DNA of 64,000 nt from Cellvibrio sp. UBA7671 (GTDB lineage: Bacteria > Pseudomonadota > Gammaproteobacteria > Pseudomonadales > Cellvibrionaceae): positions 142,387-206,386 of the forward strand of contig DLHJ01000005.1 of assembly GCA_002483145.1 (NCBI GenBank). Direction: 5' to 3'. Below the pieces are notes generated by a model. The model ran no database searches. It had not been told where the DNA came from and was given only the letters and a program-made list of their open reading frames with translations. The position numbers were made by a program, and so were the translations under genes. Shown in pieces: positions 26,215 through 39,300 of the stretch (positions are counted from its first letter, which is position 1; every line of letters starts with the position of its first letter).

Positions 26215-27603
26215 TTACATACCCGGCTTAAACCATTTCAAACTATCATGTAATTTTACAACTTCCCCAACGATAAACAGCGTAGGGGCATGTACATCAT
26301 TTGCGGCAACCACATCAACAATTGACGCCAAATCCGAAATCAACACACGCTGCTCCTGTGTCGTTCCCTTTTCAATCAAGGCCACAGGTGTCGTCGATGC
26401 ACGACCATGACTGATCAAGGACTCACAAATCTCTTTTAATCCTACCAAGCCCATGTAAAACACCAGTGTTTGGGTTGGATTGGCTAGCTCAGGCCACTGC
26501 AGATTCGTATTGTCAGATTTTAAATGCCCAGTCACAAACCGCACGGATTGCGCGTAATCGCGATGAGTTAGCGGAATGCCTGCGTAAGCCGAGCAACCCG
26601 ATGCAGCGGTAATTCCGGGCACCACTTGAAACGGAATATTATTTTGCGCGAGTAATTCAATCTCTTCACCGCCGCGCCCAAAAATAAATGGATCTCCCCC
26701 TTTTAAGCGCAACACTCGTTTACCTTGTTTGGCGAGATCAACCAACAGTTGGTTGATATTTTCCTGTTCCATCGCATGTTCACTGCGGCGTTTTCCAACA
26801 TAAATTCGCTCAGCATCGCGGCGCACTAATTCCATCACCCCATCGGACACCAAACGGTCATAGAGCACCACATCAGCTTGCTGCATTAAACGCAATGCGC
26901 GCAGCGTTAATAATTCAGGGTCCCCCGGGCCGCCGCCGACTAAATAGACTTCACCTTGCGTGATAGTCTGATCATCTTTAGAAATCTCGGTAGCAATAAT
27001 TTTTTCCGCAGCGTCTTCCTGACCATTTAATACCAATTCAGCGGCAGGACCTTGCAGAATTTTTTCCCAAAACCGACGGCGACTATCGCCATCATCAAAA
27101 CGAGACTTGACACGGTCACGCCAGCTGCTGGCAATTTGTGCAAGGCGACCGTAGCTGGCGGGAATAAGTGTTTCGAGCTTTGCACGGATTAAACGCGCGA
27201 GCACCGGTGATTCGCCACCGCTGGAAATTGCGATCACTAAAGGTGAACGATCAATAATCGCCGGGGTGATATAAGTGCAGAGTGCGGGACTATCAACCAC
27301 ATTAACGGGCAAGTTGCGCGCTTTGGCATCGGCAGAAATTTGTTCATTGAGCGATTCGATATCCGTTGCCGCGATTGCGATAACACAATTATTTAAATCG
27401 TCGGTTTGATATTCACGCTCATGCAACTCACCATTATTTTGCGCAACCAGTTCACGTAATTCTCTGGAAATTTCCGGCGCAACCACACGCAAGCGCGCGC
27501 CTGCTTTGGAGAGCAAGCGGCCTTTACGCGTTGCGATATCACCACCACCGACCAACAGGCAGAGGCGGTTTTTTAAATCGAGAAAGACGGGGAAGTATTC
27601 CAT
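26215..27603 (-). CDS. cysG: Siroheme synthase, trifunctional
   Basis: Makes siroheme from uroporphyrinogen III for sulfite or nitrite reductase. The 462-residue protein joins two enzymes. Residues about 1-150 are the precorrin-2 dehydrogenase/ferrochelatase ([42 protein letters not shown]). Residues about 215-455 are the SAM-dependent methyltransferase ([59 protein letters not shown]). It starts 4 bases after the fic stop, with no ribosome binding site of its own, so it is probably coupled to fic or read from the serS message. In Pseudomonas cysG follows serS directly. Confidence 0.95.
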   Translation of the reverse strand: MEYFPVFLDLKNRLCLLVGGGDIATRKGRLLSKAGARLRVVAPEISRELRELVAQNNGELHEREYQTDDLNNCVIAIAATDIESLNEQISADAKARNLPVNVVDSPALCTYITPAIIDRSPLVIAISSGGESPVLARLIRAKLETLIPASYGRLAQIASSWRDRVKSRFDDGDSRRRFWEKILQGPAAELVLNGQEDAAEKIIATEISKDDQTITQGEVYLVGGGPGDPELLTLRALRLMQQADVVLYDRLVSDGVMELVRRDAERIYVGKRRSEHAMEQENINQLLVDLAKQGKRVLRLKGGDPFIFGRGGEEIELLAQNNIPFQVVPGITAASGCSAYAGIPLTHRDYAQSVRFVTGHLKSDNTNLQWPELANPTQTLVFYMGLVGLKEICESLISHGRASTTPVALIEKGTTQEQRVLISDLASIVDVVAANDVHAPTLFIVGEVVKLHDSLKWFKPGM

Positions 27604-27607
27604 AAAT

Positions 27608-28336
27608 TTATTGTTTAATACCTAAGGCAAAAAAATAGGGTTCAAAACTTTGCTCAACAACCTCAACCACGAGTTCAATAAAGGGGAGGTAATCGCCTTT
27701 TACATGCGCATTATCCAAGGCTTGGTAATAACGCAGCCTTTGCCCAACTGGAATTACAACGGGAGGAAAGCCTGCTTTCATTAGCTCCAGATTCATTAAC
27801 AAACGCGACGTGCGGCCATTGCCATCTACAAAAGGGTGAATACCCACAAAATCCACATGCACACGCGCCGCAAATTCGACCGGATGAAGCTGTGGATTTA
27901 ACGAGGCGATAAAACGAACCATTTGCTCTGGCACAAGCAGGTGGTCGGGTGGTGTATGAGTTGCGCCAGAAATCAGTACATTGAGATTACGGTAGCGCCC
28001 TGCATTTTGTTCATCGATATTTCTAAGGATCAACTGATGAATATTGCGAATCTGCCACTCTGATAACACTTCACGCTGCTGCACCAATTCTTCTACAAAC
28101 AAAATGGCATCACGGTGGTTAATCGCCTCAAAATGTTCGCGAAGGCTCTTGCCACCCACGGTAATACCTTCCAGTACCACTTTGGTTTCCATCAAGGTGA
28201 GCGTATTACCTTCAATAGCGTTGGAGTTATAAGTCCAGCGCAGCACCAAATCTTCGTGCAGGTTTTTGACCACTGCCTCCGGCAGAGGGCGATGCGCATC
28301 GAGAGTTGCTTTTAGGTGGTCGATTTTTGTGAACAT
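27608..28336 (-). CDS. Fic-family AMP-transferase
   Basis: A 242-residue enzyme expected to transfer AMP to a protein hydroxyl group. The Fic core motif [12 protein letters not shown] is complete, with catalytic His, phosphate-binding Asp-Gly-Asn-Gly and Arg. An N-terminal inhibitory motif (S/T)xxxE(G/N) is visible as SNAIEGN near residue 38, so the enzyme probably inhibits itself (class II layout). A flap segment [14 protein letters not shown] supplies the target-binding strand. AAGGAT lies about 8 bases before the ATG. It sits between serS and cysG, where Pseudomonas has no such gene, with a 4-base gap to cysG. The target is unknown. Confidence 0.9.
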   Translation of the reverse strand: MFTKIDHLKATLDAHRPLPEAVVKNLHEDLVLRWTYNSNAIEGNTLTLMETKVVLEGITVGGKSLREHFEAINHRDAILFVEELVQQREVLSEWQIRNIHQLILRNIDEQNAGRYRNLNVLISGATHTPPDHLLVPEQMVRFIASLNPQLHPVEFAARVHVDFVGIHPFVDGNGRTSRLLMNLELMKAGFPPVVIPVGQRLRYYQALDNAHVKGDYLPFIELVVEVVEQSFEPYFFALGIKQ

Positions 28337-28420
28337 CTAATTATCCTTCTCTCAAAAATAAAAGGTGGGTATCGCTCTCGCTCCACCCACCCTACAGATT
28401 CACATGCGTGAAAATTCCAA

Positions 28421-29806
<1,386 letters not shown>

Positions 29807-30181
29807 TTAAAATAATTTTTGGGTTAATGCCATACCAATAAACGCCATCAATAACCCCAGAACCACCGAACTGCTGGCATACACAAGTGCATTAAACACA
29901 TGCCCTTCTTGCCACAACTGCAAAATTTCCAGCGAAAAGGCTGAGAAAGTGGTAAATCCACCTAAAATTCCGGTGATAAAAAACAAGCGCCATTCAGCAG
30001 GCAAAGTCGTTTTTTCTACCAGGAGTACATAAGCGACACCGATTAAAAACGACCCGGCAATATTCACCACAAACGTGCCAAGCGGAAAGCGGTAATTCAA
30101 CAGCGGCGTAAAATAACCGACGGCAGCGAATCTAAGCACTGAGCCGAGAGCACCACCTAATGCGATTGCTAACCACTGCAT
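29807..30181 (-). CDS. crcB: Fluoride channel CrcB
   Basis: A 124-residue four-helix membrane protein that works as an antiparallel dimer to export fluoride. The family features GGALGSVLRF, PLGTFVVNIAGSFLIG and GILGGFTTFSAFSLE are all visible, including the Phe-box and the polar track Thr/Ser. The start at MQWLAIALGG (30181) lies one base after the rarA stop, so the genes are translationally coupled. No fluoride riboswitch is possible here because the leader is the coding end of rarA. In many bacteria crcB carries that riboswitch; here it seems constitutive. Confidence 0.94.
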   Translation of the reverse strand: MQWLAIALGGALGSVLRFAAVGYFTPLLNYRFPLGTFVVNIAGSFLIGVAYVLLVEKTTLPAEWRLFFITGILGGFTTFSAFSLEILQLWQEGHVFNALVYASSSVVLGLLMAFIGMALTQKLF

Positions 30182-30182
30182 A

Positions 30183-31535
30183 TTATTTTCCGGGCGATTT
30201 TTTATAGCGTTTCTTTTTACTTTGTTTATCAAGCTCGCGCAGATGGGCGAGTTTTTCCTGGATTTTTAATTCCAATCCGCGCTCCACCGGTTGGTAATAG
30301 CGCGCCTGGGCAATATCTTCCGGCAGATAATTTTCACCCGCAGCATAAGCGCCTGGCTCATCATGCGCGTAACGATATTCGGCGCCGTAATCCATGCTTT
30401 TCATCAGCTTGGTCGGGGCATTGCGTAAATGCATGGGAACATCGTAGGCCGGTTGGGTGCGCACATCGGCCATGACTTGATTGAAGGCATTATACACAGC
30501 ATTACTTTTGGGTGCGCAGGCGAGATACACCACGGCCTGGGCGATCGCCAGCTGCCCTTCCGGGCTACCCAACCGCTCTTGCACATCCCATGCGGATAAA
30601 CACAGCGGCAGCGCGCGCGGATCGGCATTGCCTATATCTTCGCTCGCCATACGCACTACACGGCGGGCGATGTAGAGTGGATCGCAGCCACCATCAAGCA
30701 TTCTCGCCAGCCAATACAAGGCGCCATCTGGTGAAGAGCCGCGCACAGATTTATGCAGGGCAGAAATTTGCTCGTAGAAAATATCCCCGCCTTTATCGAA
30801 GCGACGAACATCAGAGGCCAGCACTTCTGTGATGACTTGCGCGTTGATGACTTTATGGTCACCCTCTTCTTCGGCGAGATCAGCAGAAATCTCCAGCAAG
30901 TTAAGCGCTTTGCGTGCATCGCCATCGGCTGCTTGCGCGAGAGTCATCAGCGTATCGGCATCGATACGAATATGGTGTTCGCCCAGGCCGCGCTCTTTAT
31001 CATCGAGTGCCTGCTGCAATACATCTTTTAATTGTTCTGGTTGCAAGCCGCGCAACACATAAACACGGCAGCGCGAGAGCAGTGCGTTATTTAATTCAAA
31101 CGAGGGATTTTCGGTAGTCGCACCAATAAAAATGAAAGTACCATCTTCCACATAAGGTAGGAATGCATCCTGCTGGGATTTATTAAAACGATGCACTTCA
31201 TCGACAAATAAAATGGTTTTACGACGACTGGAAATTCGCTCCTGTTGTGCGCTAGCAACAGCTGCGCGAATTTCTTTTACACCGGACAACACTGCTGACA
31301 ATGATTCAAAACGGGCATTCGCTTGCTCGGCAAATAATTTGGCGAGCGAGGTTTTGCCAACACCCGGTGGCCCCCACAAAATCATGGAGTGCAATTGGCC
31401 GCGAGTGATGGCTTCACGCAAAGGTTTACCGGCGCTGAGCAAATGCTCCTGGCCGATATAATCGTCGAGGTTGCGCGGGCGCATGCGCGCCGCGAGCGGT
31501 TGGTAAGCTGGTGTAGCTGAACCGAAAAGATCCAT
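30183..31535 (-). CDS. rarA: Replication-associated recombination protein RarA
   Basis: A 450-residue AAA+ ATPase acting at stalled replication forks (RarA/MgsA; Mgs1 and WRNIP1 in eukaryotes). Walker A is GPPGVGKTS, Walker [10 protein letters not shown], sensor 1 [12 protein letters not shown] and the arginine finger region LLSRCRVY. The C-terminal tetramerisation part includes [25 protein letters not shown] and GNADPRAL. It starts 10 bases after the lolA stop and its stop precedes the crcB start by one base, so lolA-rarA-crcB form one unit. Confidence 0.95.
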   Translation of the reverse strand: MDLFGSATPAYQPLAARMRPRNLDDYIGQEHLLSAGKPLREAITRGQLHSMILWGPPGVGKTSLAKLFAEQANARFESLSAVLSGVKEIRAAVASAQQERISSRRKTILFVDEVHRFNKSQQDAFLPYVEDGTFIFIGATTENPSFELNNALLSRCRVYVLRGLQPEQLKDVLQQALDDKERGLGEHHIRIDADTLMTLAQAADGDARKALNLLEISADLAEEEGDHKVINAQVITEVLASDVRRFDKGGDIFYEQISALHKSVRGSSPDGALYWLARMLDGGCDPLYIARRVVRMASEDIGNADPRALPLCLSAWDVQERLGSPEGQLAIAQAVVYLACAPKSNAVYNAFNQVMADVRTQPAYDVPMHLRNAPTKLMKSMDYGAEYRYAHDEPGAYAAGENYLPEDIAQARYYQPVERGLELKIQEKLAHLRELDKQSKKKRYKKSPGK

Positions 31536-31545
31536 GGAGGCCAGC

Positions 31546-32175
31546 TTAGTCTTTTAGAATTTCAACACCCTCGGGCGGAATAAAGAAAAACTTTTCTTCC
31601 GGCAGGGTTTTGTTGCGCTGCACATTGGTTAATACGCAGCGAGTGAGTTGGCCGAGACTGTCTTGAATTGCAAATTCGGTAAGCTGATTCGCTTTAAATA
31701 CCAACGTTAAATGTTGGAACATGCCATCGGTGACTTTGGGAGTCAGTGTATATTTTTCGGCAGACGTGTCTTTTTCATCGCGGGTGACGGTAAAACTTTT
31801 GCGCAGTTGTTCGATATCAGAACTTAACAATAAAGCGGGTGTTTCGCGCAGGTCATCAGTGAAGGCGCGTTCGTTGACGGTTTCCAGATCCGGGTCGTAG
31901 AGCCAAATCGTTTTGTTATTGGATACCAGCAGTTGTTGCATAGGTTCCAGGGTTTTCCAATAAAACTTGCCGGGGCGCATCAGCATAAAATTGCCACTGC
32001 TGGTCTCTTGTTCTGCACCTTTTTTATCGTAGGTGGTTTGAACAAAATCGCCCTGCAAGGTGTTCATTGCATCGAGTTGTTTGCGCAATTGTGCGGCGGC
32101 TTGGTCGTCGGCAGCATGGACGACAACGGAAGCTACTAATAAACAGCTAGTCAAAAAACGGGAAAACATCTTCAT
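31546..32175 (-). CDS. lolA: Outer-membrane lipoprotein carrier LolA
   Basis: A 209-residue periplasmic chaperone that carries lipoproteins from LolCDE to LolB. A signal peptide is evident ([21 protein letters not shown], cleavage before ADDQ). The mature protein shows the LolA pattern [32 protein letters not shown] and [18 protein letters not shown]. The family's Arg involved in hydrophobic-cavity gating lies in the RPGKFYW block. It is the first gene after ftsK, about 107 bases downstream, as in Pseudomonas. Confidence 0.94.
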   Translation of the reverse strand: MKMFSRFLTSCLLVASVVVHAADDQAAAQLRKQLDAMNTLQGDFVQTTYDKKGAEQETSSGNFMLMRPGKFYWKTLEPMQQLLVSNNKTIWLYDPDLETVNERAFTDDLRETPALLLSSDIEQLRKSFTVTRDEKDTSAEKYTLTPKVTDGMFQHLTLVFKANQLTEFAIQDSLGQLTRCVLTNVQRNKTLPEEKFFFIPPEGVEILKD

Positions 32176-32282
32176 AAAAAATCCGGATATGAGTTTTGAT
32201 TGTGTGCACTATCGCACTACAGTAGATCCTAGCGAGTGGCGATGAACCTGAGATAAACAGTTCAGTTGATAAAAATAAAACG

Positions 32283-34640
32283 CTAATCGCGCCCGCCGCC
32301 GACCAATACTTCGCGATTGCCGTTGTGGCCTGCGGAGGAAACTACGCCCGCCGCCTCCATGGTTTCAATCAAGCGCGCCGCACGGTTATAGCCGATGCGC
32401 AATTTTCGCTGCACCGACGAGATCGAAGCCTTGCGCGATTCAATCACAAACTGCACCGCCTCATCGTAAAGTGCATCGGTTTCACCATCGCTATCTTCAC
32501 CACCTTCGCTAGGTAAGCCAGGTACGGGAATGGAGTTGTTGTCATCATCGGTGATGCCGTCGATATATTGCGGTGCACCGCGTTTTTTCCAATCGGCCAC
32601 TACTTTATGCACTTCATGGTCGTCAACAAAAGCGCCGTGTACACGGATGGGCACGCTGGTTCCTGATGGCAGATAGAGCATATCGCCATGGCCCAGCAAC
32701 TGGTCTGCCCCACCCTGGTCAAGGATGGTACGCGAGTCAATTTTGGACGATACCTGGAACGCTATGCGCGTAGGCACGTTGGCTTTAATCAAACCGGTGA
32801 TGATATCTACAGAAGGACGCTGCGTAGCGAGAATCAAATGGATACCCGCCGCACGGGCTTTTTGCGCGATACGGGCGATCAGCTGCTCCACTTTTTTCTT
32901 ATCGACAATCATCATCATGTCGGCAAATTCGTCGATCACTACCACAATAAACGGCAGCTCCGCCAAATCCGGCGCAGTCGCTACTTCGGCGCCCGGATCA
33001 AAATTCTCTTCCGGCTTGAACAGCGGATCTTTAATCGGCTCACCCGCCTTGATTGCATCTTCAACCTTGCGGTTGTAACCGGCAAGGTTCCGCACGCCCA
33101 GCGCTGACATCAGCTTGTAGCGGCGTTCCATCTCACCCACACACCAACGCAGGCCGTTAGAGGCATCTTTCATATCGGTGATAACGGGGGTGAGCAAATG
33201 TGGGATACCTTCATAGACCGAAAGCTCCAGCATTTTGGGGTCAACCAATATCAGGCGCACTTCTTTAGGCGTTGATTTATACAGCAGACTGAGCAACATC
33301 ACGTTGACGCCCACGGACTTACCCGAACCGGTCGTACCAGCTACCAGCAAGTGCGGCATTTTGGCGAGATCGGCAACAATGGGCTCGCCGGAAATATCGT
33401 GTCCTAATGCCATGGTCAGTGGCGATTTGGCATTATCGTAGACTTCTGAAGAAAGCACCTCGGACAAACGCACCATTTCGCGATGCGCATTGGGAATTTC
33501 AACACCCATTACCGATTTACCGGGGATAACTTCCACTACCCGCACCGAGACTACCGCGAGTGAGCGCGCCAAATCTTTTGCGAGGCCGGAGATGCGGCTG
33601 GCTTTAATACCAGGCGCTGGCTGGATTTCAAAACGGGTAACCACCGGGCCAGGTTGTACCGATACCACTTCAATATCGATACCAAAATCCTTGAGCTTCA
33701 ATTCCAGCATGCGCGACATAGCTTCCAACGACTCTTTGGAGTAGCCCTTGTCGCTACGCTTATCAGCCGGATCAAGCAAACTCAACGGCGGCAATTGCCC
33801 GACCGCCGGCTCCAGTGATTCAAATAGCGATGGTTGTTTTTCTTTCTCGATACGCGGGCTGGGCGCGGGTTTCTTTTTGACGGGCTCTTCGATAATCACC
33901 GGCGCCTGGCGCTTGGCTTCCACCTTAGCATGCTGCACCACCACTTCACGGCGATGCTCTTGGGCTTTGACGGCGATTTGTTTTTCCGCGCGCTCGCGCT
34001 TATACACTTGCCATTTTTCCAGCGCGCGCGCGATACCGATACTGGTCCAGCGGCCTATATCTTCCGCGAGTTTTAACCATGAAAGATCAGTAAAAATCGT
34101 CATGCCCACCAGAAACAGGGTGAGCAATAGCAGGGTTCCACCGGTGTAATTAAATGCGCCGAAAACACCGTCGGATACCGCAGCGCCCAAAAGCCCACCA
34201 TTAGAATAAGGTAGTGCCGAGGCGCCGTCACTGTAATGCATGGCTGCGATACCTGCGCCCGCCACCATCACCAGTATTAACCCTACCGCACGCAAACCGA
34301 AAAACAACCAATCGATACCGCCTTCACGGGTGCGGTCTTTCAATACCAACCAGGCGCGGTAGGCAATCATCACCGGAAATAAATAGGCGAGATAGCCACA
34401 CAACGAAAAGAACACATCAGCGATCCAGGCACCAAAAGGCCCACCGGCATTTTGGACAATAGTGTTATCGCCAGTTTTGGACCAGCCTGGATCATTCGGG
34501 TCGTAACTGATCATGGCGATCAACAAATAGAGGCACACGGCACCCAAGCCGATAAGTGCACCCTCTTTTAACAGGCGCACCAATAAATTGGAGGTTTGCT
34601 CTGAAGCGGGCGCGCGGCGTTGTGGAGTCACTGATTTCAA
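32283..34640 (-). CDS. ftsK: DNA translocase FtsK
   Basis: Pumps DNA at the division septum and activates XerCD at dif. The 785-residue protein has about four N-terminal helices (residues 25-190), a shorter than usual linker with basic and proline-rich parts (200-290), and the motor with Walker [13 protein letters not shown] and Walker [14 protein letters not shown]. The gamma winged helix ([36 protein letters not shown]) that reads KOPS sites is at the C-terminus. The start at 34640 precedes [16 protein letters not shown] terminator for the upstream diguanylate cyclase gene lies in the 180-base gap before it. Confidence 0.95.
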   Translation of the reverse strand: MKSVTPQRRAPASEQTSNLLVRLLKEGALIGLGAVCLYLLIAMISYDPNDPGWSKTGDNTIVQNAGGPFGAWIADVFFSLCGYLAYLFPVMIAYRAWLVLKDRTREGGIDWLFFGLRAVGLILVMVAGAGIAAMHYSDGASALPYSNGGLLGAAVSDGVFGAFNYTGGTLLLLTLFLVGMTIFTDLSWLKLAEDIGRWTSIGIARALEKWQVYKRERAEKQIAVKAQEHRREVVVQHAKVEAKRQAPVIIEEPVKKKPAPSPRIEKEKQPSLFESLEPAVGQLPPLSLLDPADKRSDKGYSKESLEAMSRMLELKLKDFGIDIEVVSVQPGPVVTRFEIQPAPGIKASRISGLAKDLARSLAVVSVRVVEVIPGKSVMGVEIPNAHREMVRLSEVLSSEVYDNAKSPLTMALGHDISGEPIVADLAKMPHLLVAGTTGSGKSVGVNVMLLSLLYKSTPKEVRLILVDPKMLELSVYEGIPHLLTPVITDMKDASNGLRWCVGEMERRYKLMSALGVRNLAGYNRKVEDAIKAGEPIKDPLFKPEENFDPGAEVATAPDLAELPFIVVVIDEFADMMMIVDKKKVEQLIARIAQKARAAGIHLILATQRPSVDIITGLIKANVPTRIAFQVSSKIDSRTILDQGGADQLLGHGDMLYLPSGTSVPIRVHGAFVDDHEVHKVVADWKKRGAPQYIDGITDDDNNSIPVPGLPSEGGEDSDGETDALYDEAVQFVIESRKASISSVQRKLRIGYNRAARLIETMEAAGVVSSAGHNGNREVLVGGGRD

Positions 34641-34748
34641 TGGAGTATCCCGAGTCGTTCTTGCATGGTGAAGGGCAAATGAGGGCTATTGTAATTACTG
34701 GCGGCAGATTTACCACCGGCAAGATCACTCTGCGGTGAAATGAAGCAA

Positions 34749-34770
34749 AAAACCCGCTAAGGAGCGGGTT
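34749..34770 (-). terminator. Terminator after the diguanylate cyclase gene
   Basis: AACCCGCT (34751-34758) pairs with AGCGGGTT (34763-34770) around a 4-base loop; on the minus strand the stem ends in TTTTTT. It marks the end of the transcript that carries the giant-protein cluster and its diguanylate cyclase, about 50 bases past the stop at 34819. Confidence 0.8.
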
Positions 34771-34818
34771 TGCTGGTCGAATTGCGCGCAAGTTTTTATC
34801 TAGATGAGTACCTTAAAC

Positions 34819-36327
34819 TTAATGTTGGGTCTCGGCGATAAGGCTTTCCATACCCGGCTTCCAACAGGTGACCTGATTGCGGCCGTGCTGTTTGGAGTAA
34901 TAGAGTGCTTCATCCGCCTGCTGGATCAGTTGGGTCGCCGAACTTGCCCCCATACGAATTGAGGTCACGCCGAAACTGCCGGTCACTTTGATGCCATTGG
35001 TATCTTTTGCGGCGATTTTTTCGCGGCAGCGCTCGGCGATCATCTGCGCCTGCTCCAGCGGTGCGCCCGGTAAAATCACGCAAAACTCTTCACCACCAAA
35101 TCGCGCCACCATATCCATATCGCGCACGACCTCGCGCAGACTATTGGCAGCCATCTTAATCACTTCATCGCCTGCCGCATGGCCGTAGGTATCGTTCACT
35201 TTTTTGAAGAAATCGATGTCGGCCATAATACAACTGAACTCGGCATCGGAGGTGCGCGCGCCATCGAACTTGCCATCGAGATGTTCGTAGAGTGCGCGGC
35301 GGTTAAAACAATTGGTGAGCGGATCGCGTGTGGCTAAGTAAGTCAGCTCTTTATTTTTGCTTTCAATCGCCACTTGCGTCGCCGCGAGCTGTTGGATCAT
35401 CTCCTCTAGCAAACGGCTTTTGGTTTCCAATTCGGTAATATCTTCAAACACGGCAATGGTGCCTTGGCTTGACCCTTTGCCATCGAGGATCGGTACGGCA
35501 TTCACATGAAAAATTTTGTCTTTTTCATCACTGGTCGGCAATAACACTCGCACCCCGGTTTGTTTTACGCCGGTATTAATCGCCGTCAACCAAGGGTAAT
35601 CACGCGTTTCTTGATTAGGATCGAGAAACCAGCCGAGGTTGCTGGCCTTTTTACCAACCAATGATTGCTCGGTGCGCTGCAAATGCTCCATCAGCGCAGT
35701 GTTGACCAGCACAATCTGCTCTCGCCTATCCAGAATCAATACACCTTCGGCAAGAATATTCAACGCGTTTCGCACCCGCGCGGGCACAACTGCACTGGGG
35801 TCCAGATGTTTCAGTGCGCGTTTGATGTAATACCAAAAGCCAACAAAACCACTGAGCGAGACAAATATTACCAGCAGGATAAACGTCGGTATTCCAAAAA
35901 TCGGATGACTGTCGCTCATCAGCGGTTCAAATGTGATTTCAAACTCGGCACGTTTGGCGCCGTTGATCATGATCGGAAAACGAACGTGGGTAGGTGTGGA
36001 TTCGTGCGCTTTTGCTTTGGCCCATTTTTGAGCGTGCAATTTGGTTTGTGATACCACAATTCCGTCGTTGCGTCTGACCCCTGCGGATTCAATTTCCGGA
36101 TTGCGCTCGACCGAGGACTCCAACAAATATTGCAGCAAAATTTCATCACCGCGCATGATCGCAACGCCCACTTGCGATGCCAGCGTTTCTGTCAAACGTT
36201 TGCGCACATCCAGTTGTTGCCGCTCAGCACCTGGAGTTAACCCTATCGCTTGCGCGAGGATCAAAATGGAGACGGTCAATACTACCAATCCCAAACTTAA
36301 CCGAACTGCAGGAGTAAAACCAAACAT
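34819..36327 (-). CDS. Membrane PAS-GGDEF diguanylate cyclase
   Basis: Makes cyclic di-GMP from two GTP. The 502-residue protein has a first membrane helix (LSLGLVVLTVSILILAQAIGL), a periplasmic region of about 110 residues, a second helix (IPTFILLVIFVSLSGFVGFWYYI), a PAS domain (VRNALNILAEGVLILDRREQIVLVN), a short coiled coil and a GGDEF domain. The catalytic motif is RFGGEEF, and a product-inhibition RxxD site (RDMD) stands five residues before it, so the enzyme should be active and feedback-controlled. AAGGCGAG precedes the ATG. It starts 54 bases after the stop of the giant surface-protein gene on the same strand, suggesting a shared transcript. Confidence 0.92.
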   Translation of the reverse strand: MFGFTPAVRLSLGLVVLTVSILILAQAIGLTPGAERQQLDVRKRLTETLASQVGVAIMRGDEILLQYLLESSVERNPEIESAGVRRNDGIVVSQTKLHAQKWAKAKAHESTPTHVRFPIMINGAKRAEFEITFEPLMSDSHPIFGIPTFILLVIFVSLSGFVGFWYYIKRALKHLDPSAVVPARVRNALNILAEGVLILDRREQIVLVNTALMEHLQRTEQSLVGKKASNLGWFLDPNQETRDYPWLTAINTGVKQTGVRVLLPTSDEKDKIFHVNAVPILDGKGSSQGTIAVFEDITELETKSRLLEEMIQQLAATQVAIESKNKELTYLATRDPLTNCFNRRALYEHLDGKFDGARTSDAEFSCIMADIDFFKKVNDTYGHAAGDEVIKMAANSLREVVRDMDMVARFGGEEFCVILPGAPLEQAQMIAERCREKIAAKDTNGIKVTGSFGVTSIRMGASSATQLIQQADEALYYSKQHGRNQVTCWKPGMESLIAETQH

Positions 36328-36381
36328 CGTCTCGCCTTGATTCCTTTTGTGTTTATGATGACCAACTGCGCTAGTTGTGGG

Positions 36382-39300
36382 TTATGGGCGCGATTCTTTT
36401 TTCTGGGCGTGATCAAACAAATAACCCACTTCTTTTGCACTTTTGTCTTCGCGCTCACGATCTTTACGCTGTTGCTCCAACTCTTTTTTCTTTTTGTTAA
36501 CTTCATCGAGAATTGGCAATGGATCAAGCCCGCGCCAGAGCGGCAGCATCGACATCATGGTTAACAATAGACTGCTCGCGCGCAAAGACCAAACCAGCAA
36601 ACCGGTTGTCACCGAGAACGTAAGGCCCGCGACAACGGCTTTACGGTCTTGTTCTTCCAACATGGCTTCATCCATTTGCGCGCGCAGGCGGCGCACTTCA
36701 TTGTCAAAATCAGCCTCTTCCCAAGGAGCAAAACCGGCGTCAGGTGCAATCAGACTGGCCAGATTGGGCGACGCAGTTAGAGTCGTCAGTGGAATATTAC
36801 CGTCGCTGAGCATCTCTTCAGCACGCTCTATATCGCGGCTGGATTTATCTTTGTAGCCAGTATCAGGGCGCTCGTTATCGCCAGTATCTACCACTAAAGG
36901 TTGGTCCGGTATCCCGGGTGGTGTAATTCCTGTGTCACCGTTACCACCCAGGTTGGGTAGCTCACCAGGGTTATTGTCACCGTCATCTGGCACCTCCGCG
37001 GTAGGTGGTGCTGGAGGTACTACCGGCGGAACTACGGGTGGAACTACCGGCGGACTGGGCGGCTCTACCGGCGGGGTAACAGGGGGTGGAGTAACGATAT
37101 CCAGCGCCGTCACGGTCACTTTAAAGCGGGTCTCCACCCAGGCACCCTCGCCGTCTTGCGCGCGCAGGGTTATGGTGGAATCACCACCGGTTTGGGATGA
37201 AAACGCCAGTGTCATCATGCCTGTTGCAGGATCAATTTGAACGCTGGTGGCAACTGCACTATTGCTGTTGTCCACCAAAGTCCAGACTAACGCCCTACCG
37301 TTTTCAACATCGTTAAACACTGTCTGCAGATTCATCTGCTGGGGAGCGGCGCCTGCCTGAACCCTAATATCGCCAATACCGCTGGATACCGGCACATCGT
37401 TTACCGGCGCGATATTGACGCGCACCAAGGTTTCTACCCAGGCCCCCTGCTGATCCTGCGCGCGCACCACTAAATCGGCGCTGCCAAATTGGTTGGCGCC
37501 ATAGCGCAATTGCAGTTGGCCAGTAGCCGGGTCGATGCTAATGGTACTAACCAAACCGGGATTGCTATTGCCGACAACGGAAAACGCCAGATCGCGGCTG
37601 ACGGTTTCCTGATCGCTAAACGCCGCCCATAAATCGACCTGGTCACCTGCAGCATCTTCCAGATTATTGATCGCCGCGATGCCGGTTGTTTGGGGGGCAT
37701 CGTTCACTGCGGCTACCATAAGTTGGAATTGCGCCACGGCGGTAGCAACACCATCGCTGGCGACAACCTGAAGTATCAAATTGCCGGTATCCCCCTGCGC
37801 AGGGATGCCACTGAACGTGCGGGTCGCGTTGTCAAAACTCAGCCAAGCCGGCAATGCACCTCCGCCGACCAGTTGTGCGCTGTAAGTGAGACTAGCGCCC
37901 GGATCTTCATCCGCAAAGGTGTTGCTGTTGAATTGAAAAACGAAGGCGATGTCTTCTGTCGCATTTTGGTTAGGGATTGGGTTAACCAGTTGCGGGGCAT
38001 CGTTGGTGTTAGTCACGGTAATGGCAAAACTGTCGCTGGCGGAACCGCCATTGCCATCGCTCGCCGTTACCAGCACGGTGATATTGCCCAGGTCGCCCGC
38101 CGCAGGTGTGCCACTGAAAGTGCCGCTCGCAGAATCAAAGCTCAGCCATGCAGGCAAAGCGCCCCCACCTGCTAGCTGGGCGGAGTAAATGAGCAAGTCG
38201 CCTTCAGGATCGACAAAGGTCGCCGCTGGCAAGGTGAATTGAAAAGGTGAATCTTCAGCAGCAAGCTGATCAGCAAGCGCATTTTGCACAAACGGCGGTG
38301 CATTGACCGGCAGATTGCTAATAGTGAGATTAAAACTCTCGGCAATGCTGCCACCATTGCCATCGCTGGCAGTAATTTGAATGGCCAAAGTGCCGGCATC
38401 AGCGGCGGCGGGCGTGCCACTGAAGGTGCGCGTCGCTGCATCAAAAAGTAACCATGCTGGTAAAGGTGCGCCACCCACTAACTGGGCGCTGAAGGACAAG
38501 GTATCGCCCGCGTCCTCGTCAGCAAATACATTGGCGCCAAACGTAAAGCTGAATGCCGTATTTTCCGTGGCGTTTTGGTCGGCAATCGGAAAAGCAACTA
38601 TGGGAGCATCATTGGAATTGGCAACCACTATGTCGAAGGTCTCCCTAACCGTACCACCCAAACCATCGCTAGCAGTGAGTGCGATGGTGAGTGTACCCAG
38701 ATCTGAATTGGTCGGTGTACCACTAAATGTGCGGGTTGCGGCATTAAAACTGAGCCAACCAGGTAAAGAGCCCCCACCAGCCATCTGCGCCGAATACGTG
38801 AGGCTTGCGCCTGGATCCGCATCAGTAAAGGTATTGGCCGCAAATTGGAAATTAAATACTGCATCTTCTGCTGCATTTTGGTCGGGAATGTTGTTAGCAA
38901 TGATGGGAGCATCATTGCTATTGGTGATGACGATATCGAAGCTATCGGAAATTGTGCTGCCCGCACCGTCATTGGCAATCACTTCTATGGCGATGGTACC
39001 CACATCACCCTCAGCCGGGGTACCGCTGAAAGTACGCGTGGCGCTGTCAAAACTCAACCATGCGGGCAAAGGTGCACCGCCGACCAGTTGAGCGGTATAG
39101 GTAAAGCTGGTGCCCACATCCACATCGGCAAAGGTGTTGGCGGCAAATTGGAAATTGAACGCTGTATCTTCTATAGCAGTGCGGTCGGGAATGGGGTTTG
39201 CCAAGGTCGGCGCATCGTTGGTATTGGCAACGGTGATCACAAACGTATCAATTACTTCACCGCCAAAACCATCATTAGCAGTGACTTCAACCGTCCAGGT

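Noticed and set aside
29807-30240. Fluoride riboswitch before crcB
   Set aside because: The crcB start is one base from the rarA stop, so the leader is coding sequence; no riboswitch elements are visible.
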